In this document: positions 37,641 to 49,539 of the stretch, piece after piece
How positions within the stretch are numbered: position 1 is the first letter of the stretch
Layout of the letters: each line of letters starts with the position of its first letter
Source of the DNA: Acanthosepion lycidas
Lineage: Eukaryota > Mollusca > Cephalopoda > Sepiida > Sepiidae
NCBI GenBank assembly: GCA_963932145.1
Contig: OZ010588.1
Coordinates: forward strand, 103,289,577-103,353,576
Reading direction: 5' to 3'
DNA: 64,000 nucleotides
Made by a program: the position numbers and the translations under genes
The notes under the pieces: generated by a model
Databases searched by the model: none
Seen by the model: only the letters and a program-made list of their open reading frames with translations
What the model was told of the DNA's origin: nothing

Positions 37641-38384
37641 AGTAAATAATATTATGGCATTTATAAAATTTGCTTAAGTACAGGTAATGAAACTCTCAGT
37701 GCAAGTTCTTGGCATGAGATACTTCAATTTCACACAGAAAACGTAGGGGATATTTTTAATCCCTTTTTAAAAGAATAAAATAAAACAAAATAAAGAGGAT
37801 AGTAATACACATAATGTAATACTGCGTCACAATATTGAAGATTTTTACTTGTGCTGGTAATGAATCAAAATTTTACAAAATCTCATATTCAGAAAAGATC
37901 TTTTAATTTATCAACTTTTATACACCTTAAATTTGTGTTCAAAATACACACATGGATTTTCAAAGTTTCTAAAATTATCATTAGTCAACTTCAGATAGTA
38001 AAGCCTAAACACGAATAAAGTATACTTAAATGCGTTTATTTACATCTATCTGTATGACTTGTATATCAGAAGTATACTTTATGTAGTGTTTTGTGAAGAA
38101 AGTTGTTTTGCTTGTTTTTATCAAGAATTACTTATAAATAAATTAGCATAAAAAACAGAACCTCAAATCTGGTAACCTACTGTCCTGCACAACATCACTG
38201 AGTTAGTTACTCAATTTCTTTGAGGCATTTATGAAGAAACATTAAATAGTCCTTGTCACAGTCTACTATTATTTTTATTGAAATTATAATCTTGCATTCC
38301 TCTGATCCTTTATTTTATAGAAAATAGAGCATTAGTCAAATATTTGTAGTCAGGAATCCATATTTTATGTGCAGATATGGAGGA

Positions 38385-38640
38385 TTCCAATGTGTGAGTA
38401 GCATAATGGTTAACAGCCCAGAAAGTGGAATCGGAGAACCAAACTCAAATTCCAGCAGAATCTATTTCTTCCCCTCCAGCTATGGTTTAAAGAGCAGAGT
38501 AGATGGAGATCTCTAGCTTTGTGTGATAGTCTAAGTGATGGACAACTAAATTAAAAACTGAGAAGGCAATGGAAAACCACACTTCCCCAAAAAGTCATGG
38601 CAATTTTCCAATAAAGAAAAGGATAATTAAAAAAAACAAA
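38385..38640 (+). repeat. tRNA-derived SINE-like element, copy C
   Basis: Counterpart of 15165-15420 with only occasional substitutions. The A-box-like, B-box-like and GGCAATGGAAAACCAC segments are all retained. It lies outside the perfect-identity tract. Confidence 0.5.
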
Positions 38641-39190
38641 GAAAAAAAATATCAAAGTAACAAAATCAGAAAGTGAAAATACTCTTACAAAATGCACCAA
38701 ATCAGGGAGCAATTATTTGCAATGCCCTATATTTGCAGCCTTGTGTCTTACTTTGTTAAAACTAGTAACTAAAGAAAATACAAGTGTTTACGATTTCCCC
38801 CCCACCCCAGATCTATTATTCCTTACATCATTCGTTATGAAAAGGAAACCTAATATAGATTCAGGTCACCAAGTTATAAAGAATTTCTGTTTTGTCTCAA
38901 CTTTTTCCTCCAAAATTGGTTCCCCCAAAATAGAAATTACTTATGACACAAATATATTTTTGATTTAAGATTAGTTGCTTTAGAGCCCCAGTTATCTGTC
39001 TAGTAAGCAAATTAAGAGAACATTCTACTGAACAGAGTGATTAACAAGTTAATCCTTTGTAGAGCATGACTACTATAACAAGTGTGATTATCACAGAATC
39101 CTCCACACTTGTGGCCTTGGGCCAAACTAAGATGAGTAAATATTTTGGATACCTGGTCATGGGATAATGGTTAGCAAGTTAATCTCACAG

Positions 39191-39706
39191 ACCAACAATT
39201 GGCAGAATTCTGAATACAGTACAAAATAACATATTTATTAATTCTTTTTGTTTAACTGGAGTGTTTTTTTTAGTTGCTTAAACCACACTGATGTCAGTAG
39301 CAGATTTTTTAAGATTTAGTAAAATTTCAGGATAATGTGTTACAGAAAAAAAAAAAATTGTCTAAAAAGTTCTCTTATTTCTGTCTCTGTAAAAAAATAT
39401 TTTTTGCAAGTGTGAACAAATAAAAATGGCATTCATGTAATTATAAAATCTTTGATATTCTGATCTGAGTTAGGTTAGGATTTTTTTTATACGTGCTAAT
39501 TCTTTAAAGCTGTTTAGAAAGAATATCACGATAAAATATCTGACTAACTCTGCAGTAAATAAATATGAAGATAATGATCAATTGCAGAATTATAATTCTA
39601 GCATTAAGACCTGACTGCAACAAATTTACAAGATGTTTTGTGGGAGACTTTTCACAAATTACATATAATCAACAAAATAAAATTAAAAAAAAAAAAAATT
39701 TCTTAC
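39191..39706. other. Non-coding stretch right of the duplication
   Basis: AT-rich DNA with T- and A-runs. Nothing further seen apart from the intron side of the THAP donor at its right edge. Confidence 0.4.
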
Positions 39707-40099
39707 ATCTTGCATCATGTTCAATTGTTGTTGTTGTTTACTGTCTTGTTTCATCTTAACATACCATCTGGGCATTGGAACATTTCTCTGAAATATGGTA
39801 GGCACTGAATGGGGCTTGAGTACAATACGAGGATTGTTCAAAATAGCAAAACGATTTTTAAATTTTGTCTGCAAACAACTGGTTTCAAAATGCAATGTGC
39901 AGATTCGAACCCGGCGCCTCACACTTTGGTCATCTGAGCAGGCCATGTCAAGGAAGGTCTCAATGTGATCTTCATCTATGCCCATATTTTGAGCCCACAG
40001 TCGACATTGTTCTCGTTCTTTTGGAAAACAGTGTAGACGAACATTAGGGGGCATTCGCCCATCATGGCTTGAGCAACCAAAAGCTTTGCAATGGGGCAT
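39707..40099 (-). CDS. Complete THAP-domain first exon
   Basis: This exon encodes 131 residues beginning directly with a THAP zinc finger: MPHCKAFGC gives the first Cys pair, VRLHCFPKE the basic strand, LWAQNMGI the conserved Trp region and RICTLHF the closing Cys-x2-His. The usual C-terminal signature appears as LKPHSVPTIF near residue 105. It is therefore a whole domain, unlike the truncated THAP exon at 3334. It ends after a basic, Gln-rich linker at CAAGAT|GTAAGA, a good donor in phase 0. THAP proteins bind DNA in the nucleus and include transcription factors and P-element-like transposases. The start codon is directly preceded by a run of about 18 A on the coding strand. No partner exon was identified. 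Confidence 0.85.
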
Positions 40100-41888
40100 T
40101 TTTTTTTTTTTTTTTTCTTTTAACTCAAGTTTTTAATTTTTAAGTATACAACAGCTCTTTTCTTTTGTTAAGCCAGATATTTCATCAACATTAAATAAGT
40201 TGCTCCCTTGTTTTGCCTTGATTAAAGATCGGATGAATTAAATTTGTGGGTGAATTGACAGCCATGATTTATAAGATATTTTTTTTGATTCAGGAAAGCA
40301 CTTAAAAAGTAATTTGGAAGTATATTACTTGAACGCATAAAACAAGTTGTAGTACTGTCATTCACGAGGCGTTTATTCTTCTCAGGTAATTAATGGGTGA
40401 CCAACTACAAAGATGGAGTATGAGAAAGGGTGAAGACGAGAATTAGAATTTTCCTTCTCTATATTGTAAGCTCGGTCTGTTTTCGTTCACAGCTTATTTA
40501 CTCAAGAAAACGTAAAGCTGTAAAATATTTAACATATTAATGCTAAATGTGTGAGTGAAAGAGGTTAAAAAAAAAAGTCCACAACACGAACAAACGACTG
40601 ATTGACTGAACATTTCAGCGCGCCAACCTAAGCAGCTGTGGGTGATTTTTTTCTTTCAAGGCGATTTGCTGCTGCTATAGTGGGTGAGTCAAGTGATTTT
40701 CTTAGCAACATTAAGTTGCTCTTCTGTGTTGCTTTGGTTAATGAATTCAGAATTAAATTCTCGGTCAGGGGTAAATATGACAATAATACCTAACTAAGCT
40801 GATTAAATAAATAAATAAAAGAAGTAGAAAACTAAACAAAAACACTCTCCTAAAAAGAAGGGAGGTTAATCCAACAAAGACTTGGCTTAATTTCACGTTC
40901 ACATTTTCCGGGTTCGTAAAGCTTTTAGTAGCAGCAGTAGTAATATTAAAACTTAAAAAAAAAAAGTGGGTGAGCTCTTGCGTCATAATCCCTTTTTTTA
41001 ATGAGGAAAAAAGATTCCCCGTTATATGATTCTATTTATTTATTCGCACTTAGTTAAACTATAAAAAACCTACGCAAGAAAAAGCTTATTACAAATAATA
41101 AATACTTTAGTAAAAAAAAGAAAAGAAAACGCAAAGGAAAAGGTGTGGTTTTTTTTTAGTTTTTACTTTTTAGCAACAATTTTTTTTTTTGAGTTTCTGT
41201 TTAGTTTACAACTGTAAAAATATTTCACTACAAATAATATTTTCTTTTTAGCCGGCTAAATTTGAAAATATTTATATTAAATTTTATTTAAAATAAATCT
41301 TGTTTTTTAAATTACTTTTTAAATGGGTGAATTGAATTGTTTGTCATCTAACGGTTTATGTTCATTCTTGTTAATCTTACCTATGTGTTTCCTTTTAGTC
41401 TAAAACAGTTATAATTTTACTACCAATAGACAATGGTTTTAACGGGGAGTGGGTCTTTCTTTACAATGGCACTGAGGCTATTTCAACATTTAATCAACAA
41501 GATTGAAATATTAATATTTTATCATGGCTAACTTTATACAATCGTTTTCCAAGACCAGGACATTGCAAAAATGAAAGCAGAATTTTACAGTGAATAAAAT
41601 TGTGAGTGATGAGGAATATGTTTAGTTTAAAAAATAGAAAAATTGTTTTTTCAAAATATTCTTTGAAATTAAGAGTTACACTCAGATTATGTTTGAAACA
41701 ATCATTTTATTTTTGTTATTATTCAAACATATCAATTTCCATTTTAAACTCATTGATTTTTATCATAAAAAAAACGAAATTAATAAAGTCAATCTGGAAC
41801 TGTGCTTATAAAAATGTCTTGCATTTTTTTTTTTTTTTTCAAAACTTCCTGAAAATTAAACTAAACAGTATTTTATAAAACAGAACAG
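40100..41888. other. Non-coding stretch upstream of the complete THAP exon
   Basis: No coding exon supported. The part from about 40600 to 40740 is less AT-rich (for example GCGCGCCAACC near 40619) and is a reasonable place for this exon's promoter, but no core element can be named. Confidence 0.35.
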
Positions 41889-41997
41889 AAAAAGACAATA
41901 AAATGTCAAGCTTTATAAACTTCACAATTATGATGAATAAAATTTTTATTCATCATAATTGTGGAGTTTATAAAGCTTGACATTTTATTGTCTTTTT
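41889..41997. repeat. Near-perfect fold-back palindrome
   Basis: Two 54-base arms (41889-41942 and 41943-41997) pair with about one mismatch and almost no loop. It lies alone in ordinary AT-rich DNA. Confidence 0.92.
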
Positions 41998-42820
41998 CTA
42001 AGTCACCAGGAAATGTCCACTACATAGAGTTGAACAATTTGTTCATCTCTCTAGTCTGCAATCTTCTGTTTGCATAAGAAATGTGACAAATATACAAAAA
42101 TAGAGTTACCATAAACAAATTAAAGTCTGATTACAAGAGGTTACTGTAATAATACATTATATTAATAATTAGAGCATACACTTAAAATATTAATGATAAT
42201 AATATAGTTTGAAAAATATTTCTAATAACACAATAAGAGGATCTCTTTCACATACACAATTTAGTCAAAAATGGATGCTTTTTAACCCAAAGTAGTAAAG
42301 TTTTTAATTGGCCATTGTCAAATAAATCTGAAATTTCTAACTGCAAAATTATCAGAGAAAAAGGAATGAAAAGTCTTGACAATAAAGTAAGACAAATACC
42401 AACATTAATAATAAAGATAAAATAAGAAATGAATACAATAATATAAAAATAAAAACAAAAGATTATACCCTAAAGTACATCTAAAAATCAATACATCCTA
42501 GCCACAAGATTTCAGCCTGTGGCTGGAAAGCTCATTAATGTCCAGTTCCAGGGGGTCCATTACTCCAGGCTCTTTGAGGAGGGGCTATGTTTAATGATTG
42601 GTGTTCACAAAATAGAAAGTTCCCAGAAGGCTGGACTATTTTACGTTTCTGGAACCTGTATACATAGGAATCCTTCTTCAAACCCCACCTTGTGGCATAT
42701 TCTGTTTGAATGTTGGTTCAGATAAACCCCATAGAAAAACAATACAAGTTATAATGAAAGTTAAAAAAAAAAATCAACAAATAGCCTAACTTTAATTTAT
42801 TATGACCAAAATACTCCTTT

Positions 42821-43395
42821 ATGTTGCTGATGGTTAAGACATCAGAATCTCCACCCACTCACCCACCTATAAAAACAGATAAAATATTTTTCTGAATACT
42901 CATGATATACTGTATTATTGACTATAAAGTGAAAATTTCAGTGTCTTTTATAGAGTTTTTTCCTACTTTTTCTTGAAACCAGTAGACTCCCTGTGGAGTA
43001 TAGGTTTGCTGTAACAAATGCTGCTTCAGTTTATTTAGCAACTGTTTATGGGGTGAAATTGTCAGCCCCACACTTAGCCAGTTTAGAATTCTTCTAAAGT
43101 GGTTGCCAAGCATGTCTTGAAAGCCAAGTCTGCTTTGATATTTTACAGATAACTTGAATGAGGAGAAGAGGTAGATTCATGACCTTTCCCCAGAGATGTT
43201 AGCACAAAGTTTTAATTTTAAATGCAACTTGGTGATTCCATTTCTATGTTGCTGATGGTGAAGCCATCAGAATCTCCATTTTCCACCAACTCACCCACCT
43301 ATAGGGCAACCTAAAACAGACACAAAATATTTTCTGAATACTCATGATATACCGTATTATTAACTGTAAAGTAAAAATTTCAGTGTCTTTTATAA
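42821..43395. repeat. Local direct repeat, two units of about 140-155 bp
   Basis: Units at 42821-42953 and 43241-43395 share TGTTGCTGATGGT, ATCAGAATCTCCA, AACTCACCCACCTATA-type and TTTCTGAATACTCATGATATA blocks in the same order, with small indels. About 290 bp of other sequence separates them. No function is evident. Confidence 0.8.
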
Positions 43396-43891
43396 GCAAT
43401 AAACCCCAGACTCAAAATTATTACTACCACCAAAAATTACCCACACAGCAAGTTAAACCAGCCCTATTTTATGCAACAGTTTGTGAATCCTGGATTTGAG
43501 AGATAAAAATTATTCAAACAAGATGTCCCTTTTTCTTTACTGAACAAATTTCTTCAATTATATGCAAATAACAAAGAATAAAGAAAAATATGTTGAAGAC
43601 GTATCAGAGGACTGAGAACAATGACTCCAACTGGAATTCCAAGTCAGTGTTTGTTAACCACAAATGGGAAGATATGTAATAATGTAAGCACATGAAGAGA
43701 GTATTGTCTTGCCTTTGCTGAGGATTTTCTTAATATCCAAATGTCGATTTTAAATCTAAATAATGCCAAATAAAATTAACATTAAATCCTGAACCAACTA
43801 CCACCAGAGCACCGTATTTGAACCGCGAAAGTATCACGGATTACTTCCCTTGGTTTCATCTCAGCTGTACATTTTACATTAAAAAATAGTG

Positions 43892-43932
<41 letters not shown>

Positions 43933-45313
43933 TTGTAAAAAGCTTTCTTTATATTGCCGGAGGAGTACAATAAAAACTAGAAATATTGTGTTAAAAGAAC
44001 TCTTAGATTTCAATTGGCTTTCCAGATAAAATTTAAATATTTTGTGTGTGGGTGTGTAAAAAAATATTTTATTTGTTATAAATGTTTTTATTTATAAGAA
44101 GGGGACAAGACAGGAAGTATTGAACATAGATAAGAAGAGAAATGTAAAGTTTCTGATATTTTACAAGTACAATATAAGTGCAAAATTTTATTAAATATGC
44201 CATTATTTGTAAAAATGTAAACAAAAAGCATAACTAGTAAAAAATAAAAAAATAATTTTATCTGAAAATGAAGATGACCCCCACCTGTACCCTGGGAAAA
44301 ATGACTTAGAAAATGTTTTTAATAGATGGGCAAGTCATTAGTTATGCTGTATTAAGCAAAGTATTAATAGTCAGTTCTAATCTGATACAAAGTATATGTA
44401 TGCATATATAATGAACAAGACTACCCTTTTACTCTTTAAAAGAAAAAAAAAAAATATATAAAATGTATTTTTTGTAGATCACCTGTCCCATTCTGGTGCT
44501 AAGACAAGTATTATTAAGGAAATTATTTTTTTACTTTCATATTAAAAGTGTGGTATGTATTTTTTACAAAGAAAGAAAAAATATATATATCAAGATTCTT
44601 TCTTCTTTTTCACCCAGCATTTGAAAGTACAAGAATAATTGGTCAAATTTTATAAAAATACTTAGATTCATGAATCATTCATTTATCCCAACATCCATCC
44701 GCCCAACTTAAAGTATTGTAAATTATTTCTAGTCGTGTCAAGATGATGCAATTTCCTTTGTTTTGTTTCTGATATCACAACAAAAGCATAAATAACTTTG
44801 TAGATTGCAAAATATTTTTCATACAAAAGTTAAGCATGAAAACAATAAGATCAAATTTTAAACTGAAAATTAATCCAGTATCTGCTTCTTATAAAGTTTA
44901 ACAAAGTTAAAGTTTAATAAAGTTTAATAAAGTTTTCTTTAAGAAAATCTATAAACTTTCTTTTTACTTTTCTAACAATTAAAATAAGGCTACAAACAGA
45001 AATAAAAATTAAACAAGAAATTATTTTCAAAAATTCAACACATTAGAATTTGTAATCGATACAAATAAAAGCAGCTGCAAATTGTAAACTTAAAAAAAAA
45101 AAAAAAAAATAAATAAAAAATAATTTAACAATGTTAGTTTCATTTATGTCAAGTGAGAAATCTCATTAAATAGTTTGCTATTGTGAATTTTACAAATATA
45201 ATACATAGCTGATTGCAAACCTGACCAACTGGTAAAAGAATTCAACAATTTACAGGCCAAAACTTTCAATTAGAATGCAGATGATCCTTAGCAAAATATT
45301 CAAGATAAGAGTT
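43396..45313. other. Non-coding stretch, probable 3' side of the 46419-48509 exon
   Basis: AT-rich DNA with a (TA)n(TG)n tract at 43894-43931 and a GGTTCAAATAC string near 43820 on the minus strand that resembles a Pol III B box without a visible A box. If the exon proposed at 45314-45439 is real, this holds its 3' untranslated region. Confidence 0.35.
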
Positions 45314-45439
45314 TCAGATCTTTTGGCGCCCAGCAAGCCTATATGCAAGAGCTTCTTCAACAATGAAGACATGACCAAATTTATTTGTGAAAACCAATGA
45401 GGGAATCCACTTACTACCAAGCACTTGTAAAATATACAC
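45314..45439 (-). CDS. Candidate terminal exon, 41 residues plus stop
   Basis: On the minus strand, a TTTAGAG acceptor-like sequence is followed by an open frame with protein-like composition (LGSKWIPSLVF, then VFIVEEALAYRLAGRQ) ending in TGA. Using the second AG (45441-45440) gives a phase-0 start, which would fit the phase-0 donor of the DUF3504 exon about 1 kb upstream. Using the first AG would shift the phase. An alternative frame starting at another AG at 45424 is also open (58 codons) but is Leu-rich and less protein-like. I do not recognise the sequence. If real, it gives the DUF3504 gene its own C-terminus. Confidence 0.3.
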   Translation of the reverse strand: MYILQVLGSKWIPSLVFTNKFGHVFIVEEALAYRLAGRQKI

Positions 45440-45539
45440 CTCTAAATACAAACATTCATGTACTTATGTTTGGGGTTTAACAAGTACGAGTGACACCAAA
45501 ATTTCCTGGTTGTTAACCATTTTTAAACTTACTATAACA

Positions 45540-45553
45540 CAGATATATTTGCA

Positions 45554-45612
<59 letters not shown>
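45540..45612. repeat. (TA)n-(GA)n microsatellite
   Basis: About 34 bases of TA followed by about 24 bases of GA. Translations of this tract are not genes. The remaining sequence to 46418 is AT-rich without further features. Confidence 0.9.
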
Positions 45613-46418
45613 TACTAAAGGCTGTAAAGGAAGAGTGTCCACTAATGTAGAACATCCTTTAAATGTAACCTAAGATGCCAGTTTTTCCCTTTTTTTTTTA
45701 TTAAAATAGTCCTTAAAACAATATAATGTACTGTAGAATAGTAAATAATTAAATTTTAATAAGGAATATAAAATATTTACTTACCTTATTCACATGACAG
45801 TGAAATGGAGCAACCTTAACTTATCATGGAAACACATATTCTCATGACTAAGATTTTAGACAGAATTTTAAAAATAGTGGTTGTCAAAGAAAAATGAAAA
45901 CTAATTTACAAATTCTTTTTCACATATTTACTGAAGAAGACAACTTTTCTAAGCAATCTGCCTAAAAATTCTTAATTCTAACAAAAATACCTTTTCATTC
46001 AAATGTGATTTTGTGTTTTTGTTACTCATGAAAAGATTTTAATTATTAAAAAAAAAATAAAATTAGAAATATTAGATTAATTATTCAAAAACCATTTTAA
46101 AATCCTATTTTTAATTATTGATATTATAAACAAATAAAAATATCAAGAAAATGCCAATTCTAAAACTATTCACCCTACCAATTGAAAATGTATATCAAAA
46201 TGTAGTAAATAGTTATTTTTTCTATTGAGTTATATCTTTTGTTAGAAAAGAACAATGTATTGATTATTTTTTCCTGGAAAGGAATTTTAAGAAGAAAAAA
46301 AAAATCTTAGTCCCTGACATTTTCTAAACTCATTAGTCACCAGAAAATAAAGCTGCAATCAAACTCATCTTTAAAAATAACTAAATTTAAAAATCTGATT
46401 TTAGGCAAGATAACTTAC

Positions 46419-48509
46419 AGCTGTTGAATTAGGAAGATCTGGTTTATTATATGACTTCTTGTGGTACTGATGAGGTTGGTCACAAACACTTGCATTGTTG
46501 CTTCCTGTATTTAATGTTCTGTCAGTAACTGGATTTGGCAGTAAATTGACGAGTTTCAGCATTTTTTCAAGGCTGTGGATTCCCAGGTTGCAATTCTTAT
46601 AGAAAATTTGGTCATCTGGCATTCTCTTCAGTTTGACAGATAGGTAAAATGGGGAATCTGGTAGGCAGGCAGAGTGTGGTCTTCGCTTAGCAAATTCTCT
46701 GTAGAAACGGATTGGGCATCGATCCAATCGTTTATGATCTGGCCATATTATGCACATGTTATTGTTGTTGCCATCTGACTTTGGACCCGACATTGCTGTC
46801 AATGGAGGCACTGACCTGGCTTTCTGAATCCGCTCATTATAAACTAGGTATTCTCCTTTTAAGGGATCCGATTTCAGCTGTAAATCACCCCATTTGAGTT
46901 CATATGATTCTTGGTTGCATTTCAGACCTAGCAATTTGCGATTAAAGTACCAGACTGTTCTTTGTAAAGATGAGGCATTTGTGATACAACCAAGACTGCC
47001 ATCTTTCCACAAGGCATCTTCTTCCTCTTGGGTCAGCTCAAATGTAGAATTCGGTTTCTTTCCCTTACTCAGTTCTTTCAACTCTTTCTTCTTTGCATTC
47101 AAAACACTTCGGCTCAAGGCAAAGTCTACATCAGTCAGGGTGTTATATGGGTAATTTTTATCACGGAGGTAACGATCAAGGGCACATTGGAAAGCACTGA
47201 GAGACATTGGTTCAAACTCTCCACCATCCAGCTTCTTGACCTCTCGAAAGAAAGAGCATAACAACTTGTCTAATTCGTTGGGAGGAATCTGTTCAACTGG
47301 ACGTTCTTCACCTTTTTCACAAAAGAAAGCAGTCATCCTTCGTATACAGGAAATAGTTTTACGCACAGTCAGAACATTACGCATGTGGGGTTGGGAGGAA
47401 CTTTCATAGACTTTCTCCAGATTCTGTGGTACTTGTGTAGGAACTGTTACTGGTTCCACTTCTGGCTGTTTGGCCTCTGTGACCATTCTTTTAGGATCTT
47501 GAATACTGGCAATATTCACTGTCTTTCTAACATTGGCACCTGATGCCAATTCTATTTGGTCAGTTTTCAGGTTAGGCAAACTATCACAAAATTGCACTGT
47601 ACAATCAATAATCTCTTGCTGGTTACCATTGACATGGACAGCTTTTCTTTCATTTTCTTTCCGCAACTGCTTGCTTCGGAGTTCCTTTTTGCGGGCAATG
47701 AGAACACCCCGAGACAAGGCGAACTTGTGATCTGAGAGGATGTCGCAGGGGTATTTATGCTGGCGGAGATACCGATCCAGGGCACACTGAAAGGCACCCA
47801 GTGACATTGGCTCAAATTCATCACCATCCAATTTACGAGCTTCTTTAAAAAATGAGCAAAGTAGTGAATCAAGTTCATCAGAAGGGATATGCTCCAAAGG
47901 ACGGCTTTCACCTTTAGACATGAAAAATCCAGTTAACTTGCGAAGGCAAGACTTGGTCTTTTTCACAGTGTTTTCATTGTACATCTGAGAGACAAAACCA
48001 CTCTCCAGTTGGTGGGTATCATCCTTACTATTAACATCCAGTTGAGGTTGGAGGGCCTTACCGGTAGCATCTGCTGCATGTGTGACATTAAATGTTTTGT
48101 CCTGACTGTAACCACCATTACTAGCATGGTCACTATTGACCACCACCGGCTCATCATCGATCGCAGTGCCATACGTAAAGCTCATTTTCCACTTTTTAAG
48201 GCTGCTGCTGTTGTTGTTGTTGTTATTATTCCCCACCCGAGAAAGACAGACATCATTTCTCACCTCCACTGCCACCTTCTCTTTCACATCACCATCACCA
48301 CCACCACGTCCTCCTCCTCTATCACCGGCACCAACGGTGGCATTGCCAACAACAGGAATCAACTGTCTTCTACAAAACGATGAAGTGGGGTTTTCGGAAC
48401 TGTCAGTGCAAGAACTAGCCGTATTGCTAGACGAACCAACAACTGCCCTCAATACTCTGTTATGACAAGAAGTTGAAATAGTCGAACAACAACTGGCAGA
48501 AGTAGCCAT
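46419..48509 (-). CDS. Crypton-derived DUF3504 protein with doubled N-terminal domain (long exon)
   Basis: One open exon of 697 codons. Residues 1-180 are low-complexity (Ser/Thr-rich, a Gly run, a seven-Asn run). Residues about 181-285 and 381-485 are two copies of the same helical module, with shared motifs CLRKLTGFF/CIRRMTAFF, ELDxLLCSFF and FEPMSLxAFQCALDRYLR. These correspond to the core-binding half of Crypton-type tyrosine recombinases. A catalytic-like half follows (about 486-655), with ALWKDGSLG, LQRTVWYFNRKLLGLK, CPIRFYREFAKRRP, DSPFYLSV and LGIHSLEKMLK, as in ZMYM2/QRICH1/KIAA1958-type DUF3504 proteins. The recombinase Arg/His/Tyr catalytic set is not present, so it is presumably a domesticated, inactive nuclear protein. 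The end is GCT|GTAAGT, a strong phase-0 donor. I start at 48509 (A at -3, G at +4). An in-frame ATG lies 20 codons earlier in a weaker context. The open frame, repeat structure and base composition all support a real gene. Confidence 0.9.
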
Positions 48510-49216
48510 ATTTGTCGATTGAAGCAAAAATGTATAACTAGGACAGACAGACAAGGCGGACAAGCCCATATATAATTTAGCTCACACATAAAATACCGCA
48601 CGCACACATCTATATAGATAAATAAATATAGAAAGTGCACATTCTCTCTCTTTCTTTCTTTCTTTCTGACACGCACACACAGATACAGTTGGCAATGTAC
48701 TGGCAATCTCTCCTCCTGCAGTAGTATGCTGAATTGGAGAATAACGACTAGCATCCGTGTCTATATAGCTTTTCGAGAAAGGAAGGGAGAGTAGTGTAGG
48801 CAGATAGCAGGAGGAGGAGGGGGGCATGAATGAATAAGTGAGGGCAACGCACTTTCCATCTCCGCAATGAAAGAACGAAGAAAAAAAAAGGTAGAAGATT
48901 CCGAGTGAAAACAAAACAAAAGAAAGAAAACATAAATTGGGACTATCAACGAAAGAAGAAAAAAAAAAAGCAAAGTTGCTGTTAACACGTTCATTTGTAT
49001 ATTTTTTCTTCTTGGGAGGGGGTGTAATAAAAAGAACTGTACGTAACAAAAATTACTACCAGCCCTTAAATCAAAATCAATATGACTGATTTTATAATCA
49101 AAGTTATGGAATCGTCGATGAAACACACACACACTTTCTACCCCTTATGTTCCAAGGCTTGACTGAAGCGTTGAAAAACGCTTTCTCTCTGTCTCTCTCT
49201 CTAAAGAGAGAGAGGA

Positions 49217-49249
<33 letters not shown>

Positions 49250-49500
49250 CAGACAGACAAGGGAGAAGTTTATTAGAAATATTTCTCGAGTAGGAATTAA
49301 AAAAAAAAAAAAAAGGAGAGAGAAAGAGCGAAAAAAAAAAAAAAGAGTTTGGACCTTGGTGTTTAAAAATATTTTTAAAAATCTGTGATGAGTAAAAAGA
49401 GATCATTAGTAGTAAGTAGAGACGAGTGAAATTGAAACAAAAATACAACCGAAATATTTTTGTTTCCTCATAAAAAATATAAATAAATACTCATTCATTA
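48510..49500. promoter_or_regulatory. Upstream region of the long DUF3504 exon
   Basis: Less AT-rich than most of the window and crowded with short CT/GA and CA/TG repeats (for example 48641-48684 and 49190-49258). It should contain the 5' untranslated region and promoter of the minus-strand gene. No TATA box can be picked with confidence. Confidence 0.4.
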
Positions 49501-49525
49501 TCTTATTCTTCTATGACACAAGTTG

Positions 49526-49539
49526 GTTGCCGTAGCAAC
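49526..49539. promoter_or_regulatory. RFX-type X-box
   Basis: GTTGCCGTAGCAAC matches the palindromic X-box consensus (GTNRCC, short spacer, RGYAAC) at every defined position. It lies about 1 kb upstream of the long DUF3504 exon. A near match (one base off in the left half) lies at 61461-61474, upstream of the other DUF3504 exon. Binding by RFX factors is inferred from the motif only. Confidence 0.4.

Larger units (their letters stand above)
23968..39190. repeat. Segmental duplicate, copy C (of 1-15968)
   Basis: The copy is direct. Offsets are 23,967 at the left end, exactly 23,992 from 1501 to about 12133, and 23,220 at 14941-15540. The left flank (to 25492) shows scattered substitutions and small indels. 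The central 10.6 kb looks identical. The right part is diverged and carries a copy-specific segment. The copies are separated by about 8 kb (15969-23967) containing the Myb-like and CENP-B exons. Confidence 0.95.

Noticed and set aside
43805-43840. B-box-like GGTTCAAATAC on the minus strand
   Set aside because: No A box at the expected distance, so not called as a tRNA-like repeat.
46712-48465. Several open frames on the plus strand and in other minus-strand frames across 46.7-48.5 kb
   Set aside because: They are shadows of the 697-codon DUF3504 exon; none has a recognisable domain.
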